DNA of 64,000 nucleotides, from the NCBI RefSeq assembly GCF_040183065.1, contig NW_027185502.1, positions 3,461,501 to 3,525,500 on the forward strand, written 5' to 3'. Positions 44,086 to 55,221 of this stretch are shown here, in pieces. Made by a program: the position numbers and the translations under genes. Origin of the DNA: Periplaneta americana. Taxonomy: Eukaryota > Arthropoda > Insecta > Blattodea > Blattidae. The notes below the pieces were generated by a model. The model made no database searches. It had not been told where the DNA came from and saw only the letters and a list, made by a program, of their open reading frames with translations. Positions within the stretch are counted from its first letter, which is position 1. Every line of letters begins with the position of its first letter.

Positions 44086-45129
44086 ATATTTAGGAGGACA
44101 ATGCAGAAAAATGACATGTAAAAAAAATGAAATTAAATCCTTAAATTATTTTTCCTATACAAGTGAGTAACACTCAATTGATTACCTTAATCAGCGGAGG
44201 TGGCTGCATAGCGAGATAAGAAGCCGGTAACATGCCACATTTCGCCACCCAGCATTCTTACTCAGCACGCGCCGCGAGTCTGCCGTTTTCCTTGTGCTGT
44301 AACTCTGTTGTAAGTGGTCGATTCCATTCAGATTTGGTACTGACATGTCAAGTAGTTCTTTAGGTATGTAACACTGTTTGTTTGTGTTACATTTAATGTT
44401 ATTATAGTATGTAAAATTAGCATGAATGGACACGGGACAAAATATAAATATAACCATTGAGTGCAGATTTTGCTAAGGTAGAGAAGAAAAAAAACCCCTG
44501 TGGTTCGTCCAAAAATGATTTTTTTTTTTTCACTTCCTCCACTATTTAAGTTACCTCTATTTTAAATCTAGTCTTAAGCTGCGCAGATTTGCGGAAGTAA
44601 TAATTTATGAGCACTATTCTTTCGAGGTGCAGTAGTGCAATTTTTCTCGTTTGCAGTTAGGCCTATTTCAATATCTGTGAATCGAATCTGCTTTCGCAGT
44701 ATAATACAGGGAATTCAAGATGACAGCTTGTTAATTATATACCAAATAAGCTTCCCGAGTGCCCAAAAGGTGCAATAGTATCTGAAATGTTACATTTTCC
44801 CCCCATAAGATAATTTATCGTTGGAGAGCAAGAGGATAAGGGATATGCGTTTTTTAAACGAAATGGACATTGGCTTAGTGAGCTACTTATTAAATTAGGT
44901 TCTCCTGGTGATAATAATAAACATTTATAGAAAACTTACCCCTGGAAAAAGTCGTGTCTGCCCAAAAAAGCTTTTCCATTACAGCAAGTATGAGGTCGAA
45001 ACAAAGACAATCCAGAGAATTAGAGCTTGTATACAAAACAAGTTTACTACCTCTAATTACTGTGTAAAATTTCATAAAAATCTGTTAAATAAGAGAAAAG
45101 TTACTAATTTTGTCTAATAAGGAGTAGTT
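44086..45129. other. No gene; leads into the satellite
   Basis: No supported coding region. The last 150 bp (from about 44905) are a diverged satellite unit. Confidence 0.45.
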
Positions 45130-46915
45130 CCCCTTATACCAACGTAACGAGAGCTTGTACACAAAACATACATGCTACCTGTAACTACTGTGTAAAATTT
45201 CATAAAAATCTGTTAAGTAGGAGAAAAGTTACCGGTACTAATTTTGTCTAATTGCGCCCCCCCCCCCTATAAGGGGTGATTCCCCTTATACCAACGTAAC
45301 GAGAGCTTGTACACAAAACATATATGCTACCTGTAACTACTGTGTAAATTTCATAAAAATCTGTTAAGTAGGAGAAAAGTTACTAATTTTGTCTAATTGC
45401 GCCTCCCCTATAAGGGTGGTTCCCCTTATACCAACGTAACGAGAGCTTGTACACGAAACATAGATGCTACCTGTAACTACTGTGTAAAATTTCATAAAAT
45501 TCTGTTAAATAGGAGAAAAGTTACTAATTTTGTCTAATTGCGCCCCCTATAAGGGGTAGTTCCCCTTATACCAACGTAACGAGAGCTTGTACACAAAACA
45601 TACATGCTACCTGTAACTACTGTGTAAAATTTCATAAAAATCTGTTAAGTAGGAGAAAAGTTACTAATTTTGTCTAATTGCGCCCCCCTATAAGGGGTGG
45701 TTCCCCTTATACCAACGTAACGAGAGCTTGTACACAAAACATATATACTACATGTAACTGCTGTATAAAATTTCATAAAATTCTGTTAAGTAGGAGATAA
45801 GTTACTAATTTTGTCTAATTGCGCCCCCTATAAGGGGTAGTTCCCCTTATACCAACGTCACGAGAGCTTGCATACAAAACATATATGCTACCTGTAACTA
45901 CTGTGTAACATTTCATAAAAATCTGTTAAATAGGAGAAAAGTTACTAATTTTGTCTAATTGCGCCCCCTATAAGGGGTAGTTCCCCTTATACCAACGTAA
46001 CGAGAGCTTGCATACAAAACATATATGCTACCTGTAACTACTGTGTAAAATTTCATAAAATCCTGTTAAATAGGAGAAAAATTACTAATTTTGTCTAATT
46101 GCGTCCCCTATAAGGGGTAGTTCCCCTTATACCAACGTCACGAGAGCTTGCATACAAAACATATATGCTACCTGTAACTACTGTGTAACATTTCATAAAA
46201 ATCTGTTAAATAGGAGAAAAGTTACTAATTTTGTCTAATTGCGCCCCCTATAAGGGGTAGTTCCCCTTATACCAACGTAACGAGAGCTTGCATACAAAAC
46301 ATATATGCTACCTGTAACTACTGTGTAAAATTTCATAAAATCCTGTTAAATAGGAGAAAAGTTACTAATTTTGTCTAATTGCCCCCCCTATAAGAGGTAG
46401 TTCCCCTTATACCAACGTAACGAGAGCTTGCATACAAAACTTATATGCTACCTGTAACTACTGTGTAACATTTCATAAAAATCTGTTAAATACGAGAAAA
46501 GTTACTAATTTTGTCTAATTGCGCCCCCTATAAGGGGTAGTTCCCTTTATACCAACGTAACGAGAGCTTGCATACAAAACATATATGCTACCTGTAACTA
46601 CTGTGTAAAATTTCATAAAATCCTGTTAAATAGGAGAAAAATTACTAATTTTGTCTAATTGCGTCCCCTATAAGGGGTAGTTCCCCTTATACCAACGTCA
46701 CGAGAGCTTGCATACAAAACATATATGCTACCTGTAACTACTGTGTAACATTTCATAAAAATCTGTTAAATAGGAGAAAAGTTACTAATTTTGTCTAATT
46801 GCGCCCCCTATAAGGGGTAGTTCCCCTTATACCAACGTAACGAGAGCTTGCATACAAAACATATATTCTACCTGTAACTACTGTGTAAAATTTCATAAAA
46901 ATCTGTTCGGTAGCT
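45130..46915 (+). repeat. 140-bp tandem satellite with higher-order structure
   Basis: Thirteen units are marked by the word TTATACCAACGT at about 45135, 45287, 45427, 45567, 45708, 45848, 45988, 46128, 46268, 46408, 46548, 46688 and 46828. The period is 140 bp except for the first, which has an expanded C run. Each unit holds the small palindromes CCCCTATAAGGGG and AAGGGG-tagtt-CCCCTT. From 45848 on, units alternate between a type with GTAACATTTC and AAAATCTG and a type with GTAAAATTTC and AAATCCTG, a 280-bp dimer. The variants AGAAAAATTAC and GCGTCCCC recur every fourth unit. Confidence 0.95.
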
Positions 46916-47392
46916 GAGAAGTTATTAATATGTCAGCTAAATTTGCATTCTGAACCACTGTGCGCCGGAGTGAATTTTTCTCCTTTAATAACCATTGTAA
47001 CCATAACAGATCAATTCTGTAGGACCAAAAGTTAATCTTTACATAGCGCTGAGCTAATTCGTGTGTGCTTACACACCTTGCATATATGAATCTGTGACAG
47101 GTTAGGTTTGATTAATTTAGGCTTTTGTTATGCTCTGCATATATGATCAATTGCATTTCCACAAAAAAATGGCCAAACTAGGCTACCTCTGAGGTAGTTT
47201 CCTTCATACTGCGCTTATACACCTTGTATATACGAATCTATGAAGGTTAGGCTTGGTTAGTTTAAGCTTTTGTTATGCCTTGCATATACAATCAACTGCA
47301 TCATCATAAGAAATCCTTTTTAAATTAAACGATTTTCACTTCTGAAATCACTTGAACTACCTCAGTGCTAGTTTCACTTCAAAAATCCTGGT

Positions 47393-47590
47393 AATTTGGT
47401 AGAAAAAGTTGGTCAATCTGAGGGACATCAGTGACAGGTTGGGTATGGTTTGTTGAGGTTTTTGGTACGCCTTGCATACTTATACGTTTTTTGATAGGGA
47501 TATAAAAAACTTGAACAAACCAAACCTAACCTGTCCCAGATTCTACATGATGTCCGCCATATTGACCAACGTTTTATACCGAATTATCAA
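47393..47590. mobile_element. Palindromic MITE
   Basis: The ends TTTGGTAGAAAAAGTTGGTC and the complement of AACGTTTTATACCGAA match roughly. Inside, ggacatcagtgacaggttgg faces ccaaacctaacctgtcccag. It lies next to the TIR element at 43817-47374 and is followed by a second diverged copy of that element's right end (47600-47660). Confidence 0.5.
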
Positions 47591-47884
47591 ATCCCTTATA
47601 AATTAGACGAATTTCACTTCCGAAATCACCGAAACTACCTCAGCGTCAGCACTAGTTTCACCATATAGTTTAACATAGGAAGGAATTACAATCAGTTTAA
47701 TTCAAACGTGGCATCTGTACCTTCAAAGACACCCGAGGAAAGAGGGAGAAAAGCGAGTACCTGATGACATCATTGGGCTCAGCTGCCGGTGACAACATTG
47801 CATACATACACCTGTTTCTATGCAGATATATAAATCGCATTCATTTTGAGATAAATTATAGTGTGCTATGGCTTCAGGGATCCA

Positions 47885-48112
47885 ACCATCCACCGCTGTG
47901 GAGTAACAGTTAGCATGCCTGACCCTGAAACGATCGGGCCTTGGTTCAAATCCTGTTTGGGACAAGTTACCTGATTGAGGCTTTTTCCCTCAACCCATTA
48001 AGTGCAAATGCTGGATAACTTTCGGTGCTGGACCCTGGACTCATTTTGCTGACATCATTCAGATGCTAGGTAACCTCAGCAGTTGAAAAAGCGTCGTAAA
48101 ATAACCCACTAA
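47885..48112 (+). repeat. SINE-A copy
   Basis: The head has gtggagtaacagttagcatg (box A) and TTGGTTCAAATCC (box B). The body has acctgattgaggctttttcc, gcaaatgctggataactttc and gctggaccctggactcattt, and the tail gcgtcgtaaaataaccc. Full-length but diverged. Confidence 0.8.
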
Positions 48113-48149
48113 AAGAAGTATCCAACGGTACCAGTTCAAACAGGAGAAA

Positions 48150-48342
48150 AGCGATTTTGATAATTTTTCTAATGCCAGGAGTTTGACAATAAAGTCATTT
48201 GACCTCTTGCACTCCAATATTTTTCAAAGATATTATCATGGCCAGCCACTGAAGCATAGATTTTGAGGTGTTGCGAATCCATTTCTTGGTTTGAGTTGCA
48301 CAATGGGCAGTTAGGGGACTGATATATTCCAATTCTATGCAG
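48150..48342 (-). pseudogene. LINE-A C-terminal tail (copy)
   Basis: The minus strand reads HRIGIYQSPNCPLCNSNQEM, then FEKYWSARGQMTLLSNSWH and a stop, nearly identical to the end of the element at 1945-2940. Strong 5' truncation, typical of LINE insertions. Confidence 0.85.
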
Positions 48343-48679
48343 GTGATTTTGATAATGTAATTATAGTGATAATGAAGTGGAAACGTTAATAACTGTTGGG
48401 AGGGCACGTGGAAAGGATTGATGTAAATATGTCCATTGCATTGAAATGCCAACAGATATAGGGTTCCCAGACATCCCGTAAAATATGGGATCATCCCATT
48501 GTTTGCTATTGCGTCCTGTTTCCCGAGAAAAGTGGGACAGCTTTCTGCTCCGTATTTTAGAGTTCCAAACTGAGAAAAAACGGAAAAGTTACAATGTCGC
48601 ACTTCATCATTGCAGATGACTGTAGATGGTCTGTTATGAAACAATATTATTGTGAGTTATTAATTTCTCAAGGCGAGTG

Positions 48680-49006
48680 ATGGCAACACCAAACGTTTAG
48701 ATGAAGTCTGGGTGGATGTTTTTAAAAGTACTGAAGGAGAACTCTCAAATTTGAAGAGAGTGGTGGAGTTCATTATGTGTATCCCTGGAATGAATGCGTG
48801 TGCCCAAAGATTATTTTCTTGCATGAATGCTCTATGCACTGATGAGAAAAATAAATTGTTTGTAAAAAAAGTAAAATTAATGCTTGTTGTAAAATCATTC
48901 TTCAGTGAGGACTGTGTTGCTTTTCATGACATGATTCTTCAAAATAAATAATTGTTAAGTGAAATTCATTCTTTAGAGAAGTATTACAAGGCCAAGGCTG
49001 ATTGAT
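48680..49006 (+). pseudogene. hAT transposase C-terminus
   Basis: The frame reads DEVWVDVFKSTEGELSNLKR, then VVEFIMCIPGMNACAQRLFS (the P-G-x-NA-x2-(E/Q)R-x-FS dimerisation block) and DEKNKLFVKKVKLMLVVK. A TAA at 48949-48951 interrupts it, and the same frame continues LLSEIHSLEKYYKAKAD to a stop at 49004-49006. The N-terminal two thirds are absent, so the hosting element is non-autonomous. Confidence 0.8.
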
Positions 49007-49202
49007 TTATAAGAATATTGTCACATGAGTAACTTAGTGTATTTTGTAACTATTTCTGTAATAACTTAGTAAAACCAATTTGAAAGCAACTTACATAAGG
49101 AAGAGATAATTTGTAGAAACAAAAGCTGCCCTAAATAAGGGTTCGATAGAGCAGCCTACTAATCAATTCATAAAGAATAATAAGTAAACAAAACAATTTT
49201 GT

Positions 49203-50813
49203 GACACTTGGAAAGAAAAAGAAAAAACATTAAGATAAGAAAACGTAGGAAATCATTTACAATAAAAATTTTGTTGGGTACAAATGATTACTAATTATAG
49301 CTAAGGATGATTTTAACACGTGAGATCCTATGGCATCAATCGTTGCATCAGAAATTTTATATTGTTTAAGTTGATTTAAAGTTTCACGTGGGATCGTGCC
49401 ACGGGCACCGAACATGAGCCCAAAAACTGTCCAATGTGTAATGTGGTATTGTGCTCCAAGATGCTGACAACAAGGCTCATATATGACTTGTTTTTCACGA
49501 CACACCTCTTGTGGCTGTTGCTCATGCATCTCAAAATGGATTGTGGGATCAAGAATGACACCCTTATCCTTCTGCCGATCAATTATGATGATATCAGCCC
49601 GTCTAGTAGAGCCATCAGAAGAGACGCAACCAACCTCCTCATAAACCTCATAGGAAGCATTCTGACAGATTGAAGCTGTGATGAGAGAACGAATCGTATT
49701 ATGTCTGTTGATTCGGAGCAATTCTCCATGATGGCAGAAACCCAAGACGTGAGGAAGTGTTTCTTGCTCGTCGCATCTTCTGCAACGGGTTGAGTCAAGA
49801 GTTCTACCAGGGAGAGTACGTACAGGTATTGTATTACAGTTCATCTTAATGGCTTGCGTCCACTGACTGCTCGAAAGTCCCTTTTTGGTTGAGATCCACG
49901 AATTGCCTTTCTTCCAGTGAGAATAGAAAACAACTCCCAAACCTTTACTTTCAGTTTGCTCCATTGATGAAAAGAATCTTCACGCAATGCTTTTCTTAGT
50001 TTTTGATAAGAAATACGTTGAGAACAATCGAAGGTAATTGGTAATTGTTTGATGCAATGTTCAATTTCGTTTGGAAGATTTCGAGTGGCTGCTACATGAG
50101 GGTTGTCAACGTGTAAAAGTCTTTGACAAATATTTAAGTGCTGAAGGTAAGCTTCCCACTGGGCTTTAAATACTCCTAAACCTCGCAATCTTCTTGGTGC
50201 ATACAACATAGCATCCGGGGTGTCAGTAGAAATGTTAATTATTTCCTTAACAGCGCTGCGAATTTATTTGTCAATATCAGATAGAAATTTCACTTTAAGA
50301 TCTTTTAAAAGAGCACATTGGAAGGGGTAAACCAACTGAGGCCAGATATATTGATTTAATATATTTATCTTTGGGTCAGGCATGAGTAAGGGTGAAGTGA
50401 CCAGCTGATTAAGATTTTTTGTCAGTTTTTCAATTAGTTGCACCGCATTAAATTTTATTTCATCATTAAAAGTAATGCTAAGATATCTTATAACTTCATC
50501 CGATTTGATGCAAGATATTTCTTGTCCATCGATCAAGGTGAGGGAATCAGAGCAGAGACATCCTTTACGTAGGTGTATAACATTACTTTTATGCGGGTTT
50601 ACTTCAAGACCAATTCTAGCTAAGGAATTCATAGTCAGTGATGTTGAATATTGAGCGGCAGATTTATTTTTACACAATAATACTAGATCATCCGCAAATG
50701 CAAGAATGGAATGATTATTTAATTGAGGTGATATATTGTATCCATATTCTCCAGAGATATTACTTTCGCTTAATTCCTTCATCATGAAGTCAATGGCAAC
50801 ATTGAAGCTCCCT
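49203..50813 (-). pseudogene. R2-like LINE: reverse transcriptase and restriction-like endonuclease
   Basis: Minus strand, 5'-truncated inside the reverse transcriptase. ILAFADDLVLL carries the catalytic Asp pair, then NPHKSNVIHL. After an in-frame stop near 50264 comes DTPDAMLYAPRRLRGLGVFK, and after a frameshift near 49950 TKKGLSSSQWTQAIKMNCNT. The C-terminal zinc knuckle is CRRCDEQE ... HVLGFCHH, and the restriction-like nuclease reads RADIIIIDRQKDKG, ILDPTIHFE. The Pro of the usual PD-x-D motif is Ala here. AACAATTTTGT at 49192-49202 and 50814-50824 forms an 11-bp target duplication. R2-group proteins normally target rDNA; this copy sits in a hAT element. Confidence 0.85.
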
Positions 50814-51002
50814 AACAATTTTGTTTACTATTTGTTTACTTACTCTTAGTTAGTTGGTAAAGTGTTTGTGTAGTAAACTTTGCTACATACACAGTTTGAA
50901 AGATTGGTATATTTGGTGGATGTGCATATTAAACTTACTTAGTGATAATTGATAAGTGTCCTGCATTTTTTTTCCAATATGTCTGGGAACCCTAAACAGA
51001 TA

Positions 51003-51403
51003 ATGAGTGTGTTGTGTAGAAATGTAAAATGTGAGAACTGTAAAAACTGATACCTAAGGGTGTGTTACTGAAAACTCTTCCTTTAAAAAGCTTAGTATTT
51101 TGGATAATGATGTTCTAAATTTGACCTGCCATAATTTGAGCGCAAAAGACAAAAACAATAGTAAAAGGCGTTTACTTTCACCAAGTAACCCTATAAATAA
51201 AACTTGGTATTATGTAAGTTACAAGTTGTGTAAATTCATGAACAGTTATTGGATACAAAAATCGAGTTGTCATACCATCTTGTGTATAGGATTGCCAACC
51301 ATCCAGAATTTTTCCAGATTGTCGGAAAAAATTAAATTGTTTTCAGGACTCTTAATGTCTGGAATTTTGTTCATTGCAGTATTATATTCTGAATTTTCAT
51401 ATT

Positions 51404-51453
<50 letters not shown>

Positions 51454-51460
51454 CATTCAG
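51003..51460. other. No gene; (TA)n microsatellite
   Basis: A TA run of about 20 units lies at 51410-51450. The frame at 51100-51405 has no domain. A plus frame at 51460-51642 shows a short acidic helix-like segment that I cannot assign. Confidence 0.5.
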
Positions 51461-51926
51461 TGTCCTTACTGAATATGTTGCATGTTAATACAGAACTGGA
51501 CTTTGAAAATGGCGCTGCATTGTACCAAGAATATTGCCTATTGAAAGAGATGATGCCGATGCTGAAAGATCTACCAACTCAAGAACGCAGGGACACTGTT
51601 TTGAAGACATGTAGTGTGCCAAATTTGGTATGCAGTTTTTGATATATAGGTAGAAAGACAGTCTGAGATAAGTGAAAGGTTAGGTTTGATTTGGTTAGAT
51701 TTTTGGTATGAATTGTGTGTTTGGTTTTTGGTATTGATATATAGGCCTAGATAGTCTTCGCAAGGTCTGAGAACAGTTGGAGGTTAGGTTTGGTTTGGTC
51801 AGGTTTTTGGTAGAGATGTATTGTGTTGGTAATATCCTGCTTTAAACAAGAGCAGATGGATTCTTTTTTGGAATGGGATATTGTGAAATTGTGTTGCTAC
51901 TGTATTGTTCTGCGTGCCTGGCAAGA

Positions 51927-52130
51927 TTACAGAGTCAGTGCTGGCCTATAAATGCTCTCAAGTAGTAGTTTCAGTTTGCTGAACAATCTCTCACAGCTGA
52001 CAGTGGAAACTGAAATATTGTGTTGCAATGCATAAAGTGGGGAAACATCATGTTCATGAAATCGAGAATCCTTCAGACCTGAAATTTTCGCAGTGTGAGT
52101 CGAAAGCAGCTTTCTGCAATCCATTCTGCG
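51927..52130 (-). pseudogene. hAT dimerisation-domain fragment
   Basis: The minus strand reads NISVSTVSCERLFSKLKLLL, the (P/S)-V-S-T-x-SCER-x-FSKLK block of hAT C-termini. The adjoining minus frame at 52389-52189 could be more of the same protein (KMDKRFSVLQ) but is not diagnostic. Confidence 0.6.
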
Positions 52131-52794
52131 TTCTGTTACGCATCAGTATCACAGCTGTAGTTTTCGTCCGAATTTCTGCACTTGTTTTTTAAGGTGCTAC
52201 TGGTATTGTCAACACCATAACATAGTCTATTGACTGATATCTAGAAGGAACCCGATTTGATTTGGCTTCTTGCAGCACAGAGAACCTTTTGTCCATTTTC
52301 ATGTGAAGGCAGTTGAGTGATTCCTTCATGACTTTCTCCATGTTTTGTCTAGCGGTTAATGTGATGTATTTCCAGCTCTCGCCAGGCATAATTTTCTTTC
52401 GTCTTTGACATCTCTCAACCTCAACATACCCATATCACTTTTTACAGGGAGCAGTTGACTAAGTTCCTCTTTCGACATCAAAGTTATTTCTGAGACCTTT
52501 CGTATCCAGGGTGGCATCGTGCAATTTCCTGCAGCCTCTTTTGAGCTCGATCAATTGAAATAAGTACTTCGTTCCAACAAAATTCTGTAGGAAAAACAAA
52601 AAAACATGGAGGCTCATGTGTATTTGTAAAACAAGTATAGAAGCAATACCATTTAGCCTACATTATTTGATAATGTTGAAGAACATTTTGAAACTAGCAT
52701 GGTGGAATTCTCTCTGTATATAGGACTCTGTATATATAGGACTCTGTATATATAGGACTCCCAGCAGTAATATCAGATCCTTATTGATAAAGTG
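52131..52794. other. No clear gene; short direct repeats
   Basis: The words TATAGGACTC and CTGTATATA are repeated three times at about 52720-52762. Otherwise unassigned. Confidence 0.4.
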
Positions 52795-53160
52795 GATTTA
52801 ATAATTCATACTTGGCGAAATAGAAACAAAAATATTATAATCGTGGGTGATATAAATGTAGATTTTTAAAAATTATAATAATAATAATATTACTTGGAAA
52901 TTACAACTAGTATTAAACACACATGGCTTAGAGGCAATAGTAAATGTCCCAACAAGAATAGGAAGCAGCAGTCAATCAGCAGTTGGTCAAATAATACTAA
53001 ACAAGGATTTGTGGAACTACAGTTCTAATGTAATAACAACTGGGTTCTATGATCATGAAGCTCAAATCTTGCAGTTACATCTAGAAGATAGGAATAAAAA
53101 TAACTATAATAGTTCTGCTGTATACAAGAAAGTAAGATCCTTTAAGGAAGAAAATATTCA
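52795..53160 (+). pseudogene. Jockey-like LINE endonuclease fragment
   Basis: Pieces read NIIIVGDINVDF (GD-x-N motif) and, one frame over, LVLNTHGLEAIVNVPTRIGS, SAVGQIILN and VRSFKEENIQ. This is the second half of an apurinic-type endonuclease domain as in Jockey-like LINEs. It ends exactly where the CR1-like LINE begins (53161), so the CR1 copy may have inserted here. Confidence 0.65.
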
Positions 53161-53943
53161 GTGAAGAAGCTACGGGAGAAGCTAGAGACGGTGGAGCAAC
53201 GGATCAAGTTTCTGGAGGACGAAAATATGTTGTTGCGACGGGAAAAGGAAAATGGCGAAGAGAGGGAGGAGAAGAAGAAGCATGGTGCGGCAAGTGTTAT
53301 CATCGGAGACTCCATCATTCGACACGTAGGGAATCTACAACCGGAGCTGGCGACGGAGTGTTACCCTGGGATTAGAGTGAAAGAAATGAAAAGCGTGATC
53401 GAGAATCAGGAACGAGGGGACCCGAAAAACATCGTCCTTCACGTAGGAACAAACGATTTGCGAAGAGGTGTTGATTATATCATGGCAGATGTATATGACT
53501 TGGTGATGGAAACGAAGAAGAAATATCCGGCAGCTGAGATTGTCATCAGTGGAATCGTCAGACGGAGGGATGTGAACTGGAGAAAAGTGGGTCGTGTGAC
53601 TAAAGCTTTCGAGTGGGTAGCGGAGTGTCTTGGTGCGCGTTTCGTCGATCCAAATTCCTGGATAGACGACAGATGCTTCGGAAGAGACAGAATCCACCTA
53701 AATCGGAGGGGAGCTGCAGACATGGGATCCCTCTTCGCGCAGGTAGTTACTACAACATGGCGGGGCGGGATCGAGGATCCAACAGCGGGCAGCGGCACCG
53801 AAGGACCATCAGTGGACGGCGGGGGCGTGGGACTACCAGCGGTCAGCGGGGGTGAGAGTCTACCTGCGGGAGGAGGGGTCGAGGGACTACCAGCGGGCGG
53901 TGCGGTCGAAGACCTATCCGCAGGCAGCGTAGACCTGCAGTGA
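53161..53943 (+). CDS. LINE ORF1: coiled coil plus SGNH hydrolase-like domain
   Basis: Open from the truncated 5' end; the first ATG in frame is 53227, and the true start is missing. A heptad-rich, charged stretch (KLETVEQRIKFLEDENMLLR) precedes an SGNH/GDSL fold: VIIGDSIIRHV (block I Ser), IVLHVGTNDLRRG (GTND, block III Asn), and DRIHLNRRGAADM (block V D-x-x-H). Such esterase-like ORF1 proteins are known from CR1-type LINEs, where they associate with the element's RNA. The C-terminus is a Gly/Ala/Glu-rich run of imperfect 9-11 residue repeats (LPAGGGVEG, LPAGGAVED) encoded by GC-rich DNA, ending VDLQ before UGA. ORF2 follows in the same frame. Confidence 0.85.
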   Translation: MKKLREKLETVEQRIKFLEDENMLLRREKENGEEREEKKKHGAASVIIGDSIIRHVGNLQPELATECYPGIRVKEMKSVIENQERGDPKNIVLHVGTNDLRRGVDYIMADVYDLVMETKKKYPAAEIVISGIVRRRDVNWRKVGRVTKAFEWVAECLGARFVDPNSWIDDRCFGRDRIHLNRRGAADMGSLFAQVVTTTWRGGIEDPTAGSGTEGPSVDGGGVGLPAVSGGESLPAGGGVEGLPAGGAVEDLSAGSVDLQ

Positions 53944-55170
53944 CGGCGAGGTGCCACGGGGATTCAGAATGTACAAGTAAGGACAGGCCTACTAAGACTA
54001 CTGCAGGTTAATTGCCGAAGTATTAGAAATAAACTTATTCCGTTTTGGAACTTGGTCGATGTTTATAATCCAGATATAATAATTGGGACGGAATCATGGC
54101 TTAGGGAAGACATAAATGACTCGGAAATTTTTAGGTCGGATTATAGAGTCTTCAGAAAGGATAGAAGTGAAAAGGGAGGGGGAGTGTTCGTTTGTACTAA
54201 GATAGAAATAAGTAGCAATCTTCTGTGGATACATGAGGAAGTTGAAATATTGAATGTTCAGATAAGAAATGGGCGGGAAACCTTAGATGTAATAGCATGT
54301 TACAGACCACCCAGTGAATTAAACAATTTAACTTTGCACAAACTAAATGAATATCTTAATACAGTATCAGAAGACCGAAACGTAGTAATTGCTGGGGATC
54401 TAAACCTCCCGAAAATTAACTGGAACGGGATTTCAGGTACAAATTCAGATGCACAGACCCTTGTTAATGAATTGATCTGGCTTAAAGATTTCACGCAGGT
54501 AGTAAATGGTCCGACGCGTGACAATGCCCTCTTAGATGTTTACCTACTAAGACCTGTCTCTCTCGTTGTCAACTCTGAAAGTCTTCATAAAATAAGTGAT
54601 CACAATAGCGTCTTATTAGAAATCTTCTGGGAAAACACGGTAAATCCGAGGTCAAGTCCACTGTCTGTCTGGAATTTTAACAAAACCGATGTCCATGAAT
54701 TACAAACATTTCTACGACAAAAGCATGATGACTTTCTAAGGACTGAAGGAAATATGGAAAATGTGTGGCATAAATTTAAGAGTATAATTTTCGAGGCATT
54801 AGTAAAATGTGTACCTTCTAAAATAATTAAGAAAAATCCGGACCCAGAATATTACACTAATTATATTCGCTACTTAAAGAAAAAGACAAGGCGCGCATTT
54901 AGCAAACGTAAACGAAGCCATGAGCATTGGGAAAAATATGTCGAATTAATTAAGAAACTTGAGTGTGAAAAAAGGTTAGCTCAGGAAAATTTTCTAAAAA
55001 CTATTTTAAAAGAAGATGAAAGTAACAATTGGAGACAGTTTTATAATTATGTACGCAGGAGAAAAGGAAAAAACGAAGGAGTAGTGCTTTTACGAAATCA
55101 GAACGGAGAAAGTATAACTGATGACAAAGAAAAGGCCGACTTATTAAATTCCTATTTCATTTCGGTTTTC

Positions 55171-55221
<51 letters not shown>

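Larger units (their letters stand above)
43817..47374. mobile_element. TIR element carrying a 140-bp satellite array
   Basis: AAACTAGTGCTGAGGTA (43817-43833) is matched by the complement AAACTAGCACTGAGGTA at 47358-47374. The right interior (47030-47350: ttacacaccttgcatatatg ... aggttaggtttgatt) matches, in reverse, the 196-bp MITE at 57653-57848, which has the same ends. The left side is broken by tRNA-like repeats (43850-44085). I see no transposase. Confidence 0.55.
48459..50994 (+). mobile_element. hAT element with perfect 8-bp duplication, disrupted by an R2-like LINE
   Basis: The ends TAGGGTTCCCAGACAT and the complement of ATGTCTGGGAACCCTA form the inverted repeats. AACAGATA flanks both sides (48451-48458, 50995-51002). 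A hAT C-terminal coding piece lies at 48680-49006 on the plus strand. A LINE with its own duplications occupies 49203-50813. First base T instead of the usual C of hAT termini. Confidence 0.9.

Noticed and set aside
48459-50994. The hAT transposase fragment and the R2-like proteins as parts of one gene system
   Set aside because: They are on opposite strands, and each has its own target duplication, so this is simple nesting.
53475-53957. 160-codon minus-strand frame opposite LINE ORF1
   Set aside because: Low-complexity Pro/Ser/Ala translation opposite the GC-rich linker; the plus frame has clear SGNH motifs.
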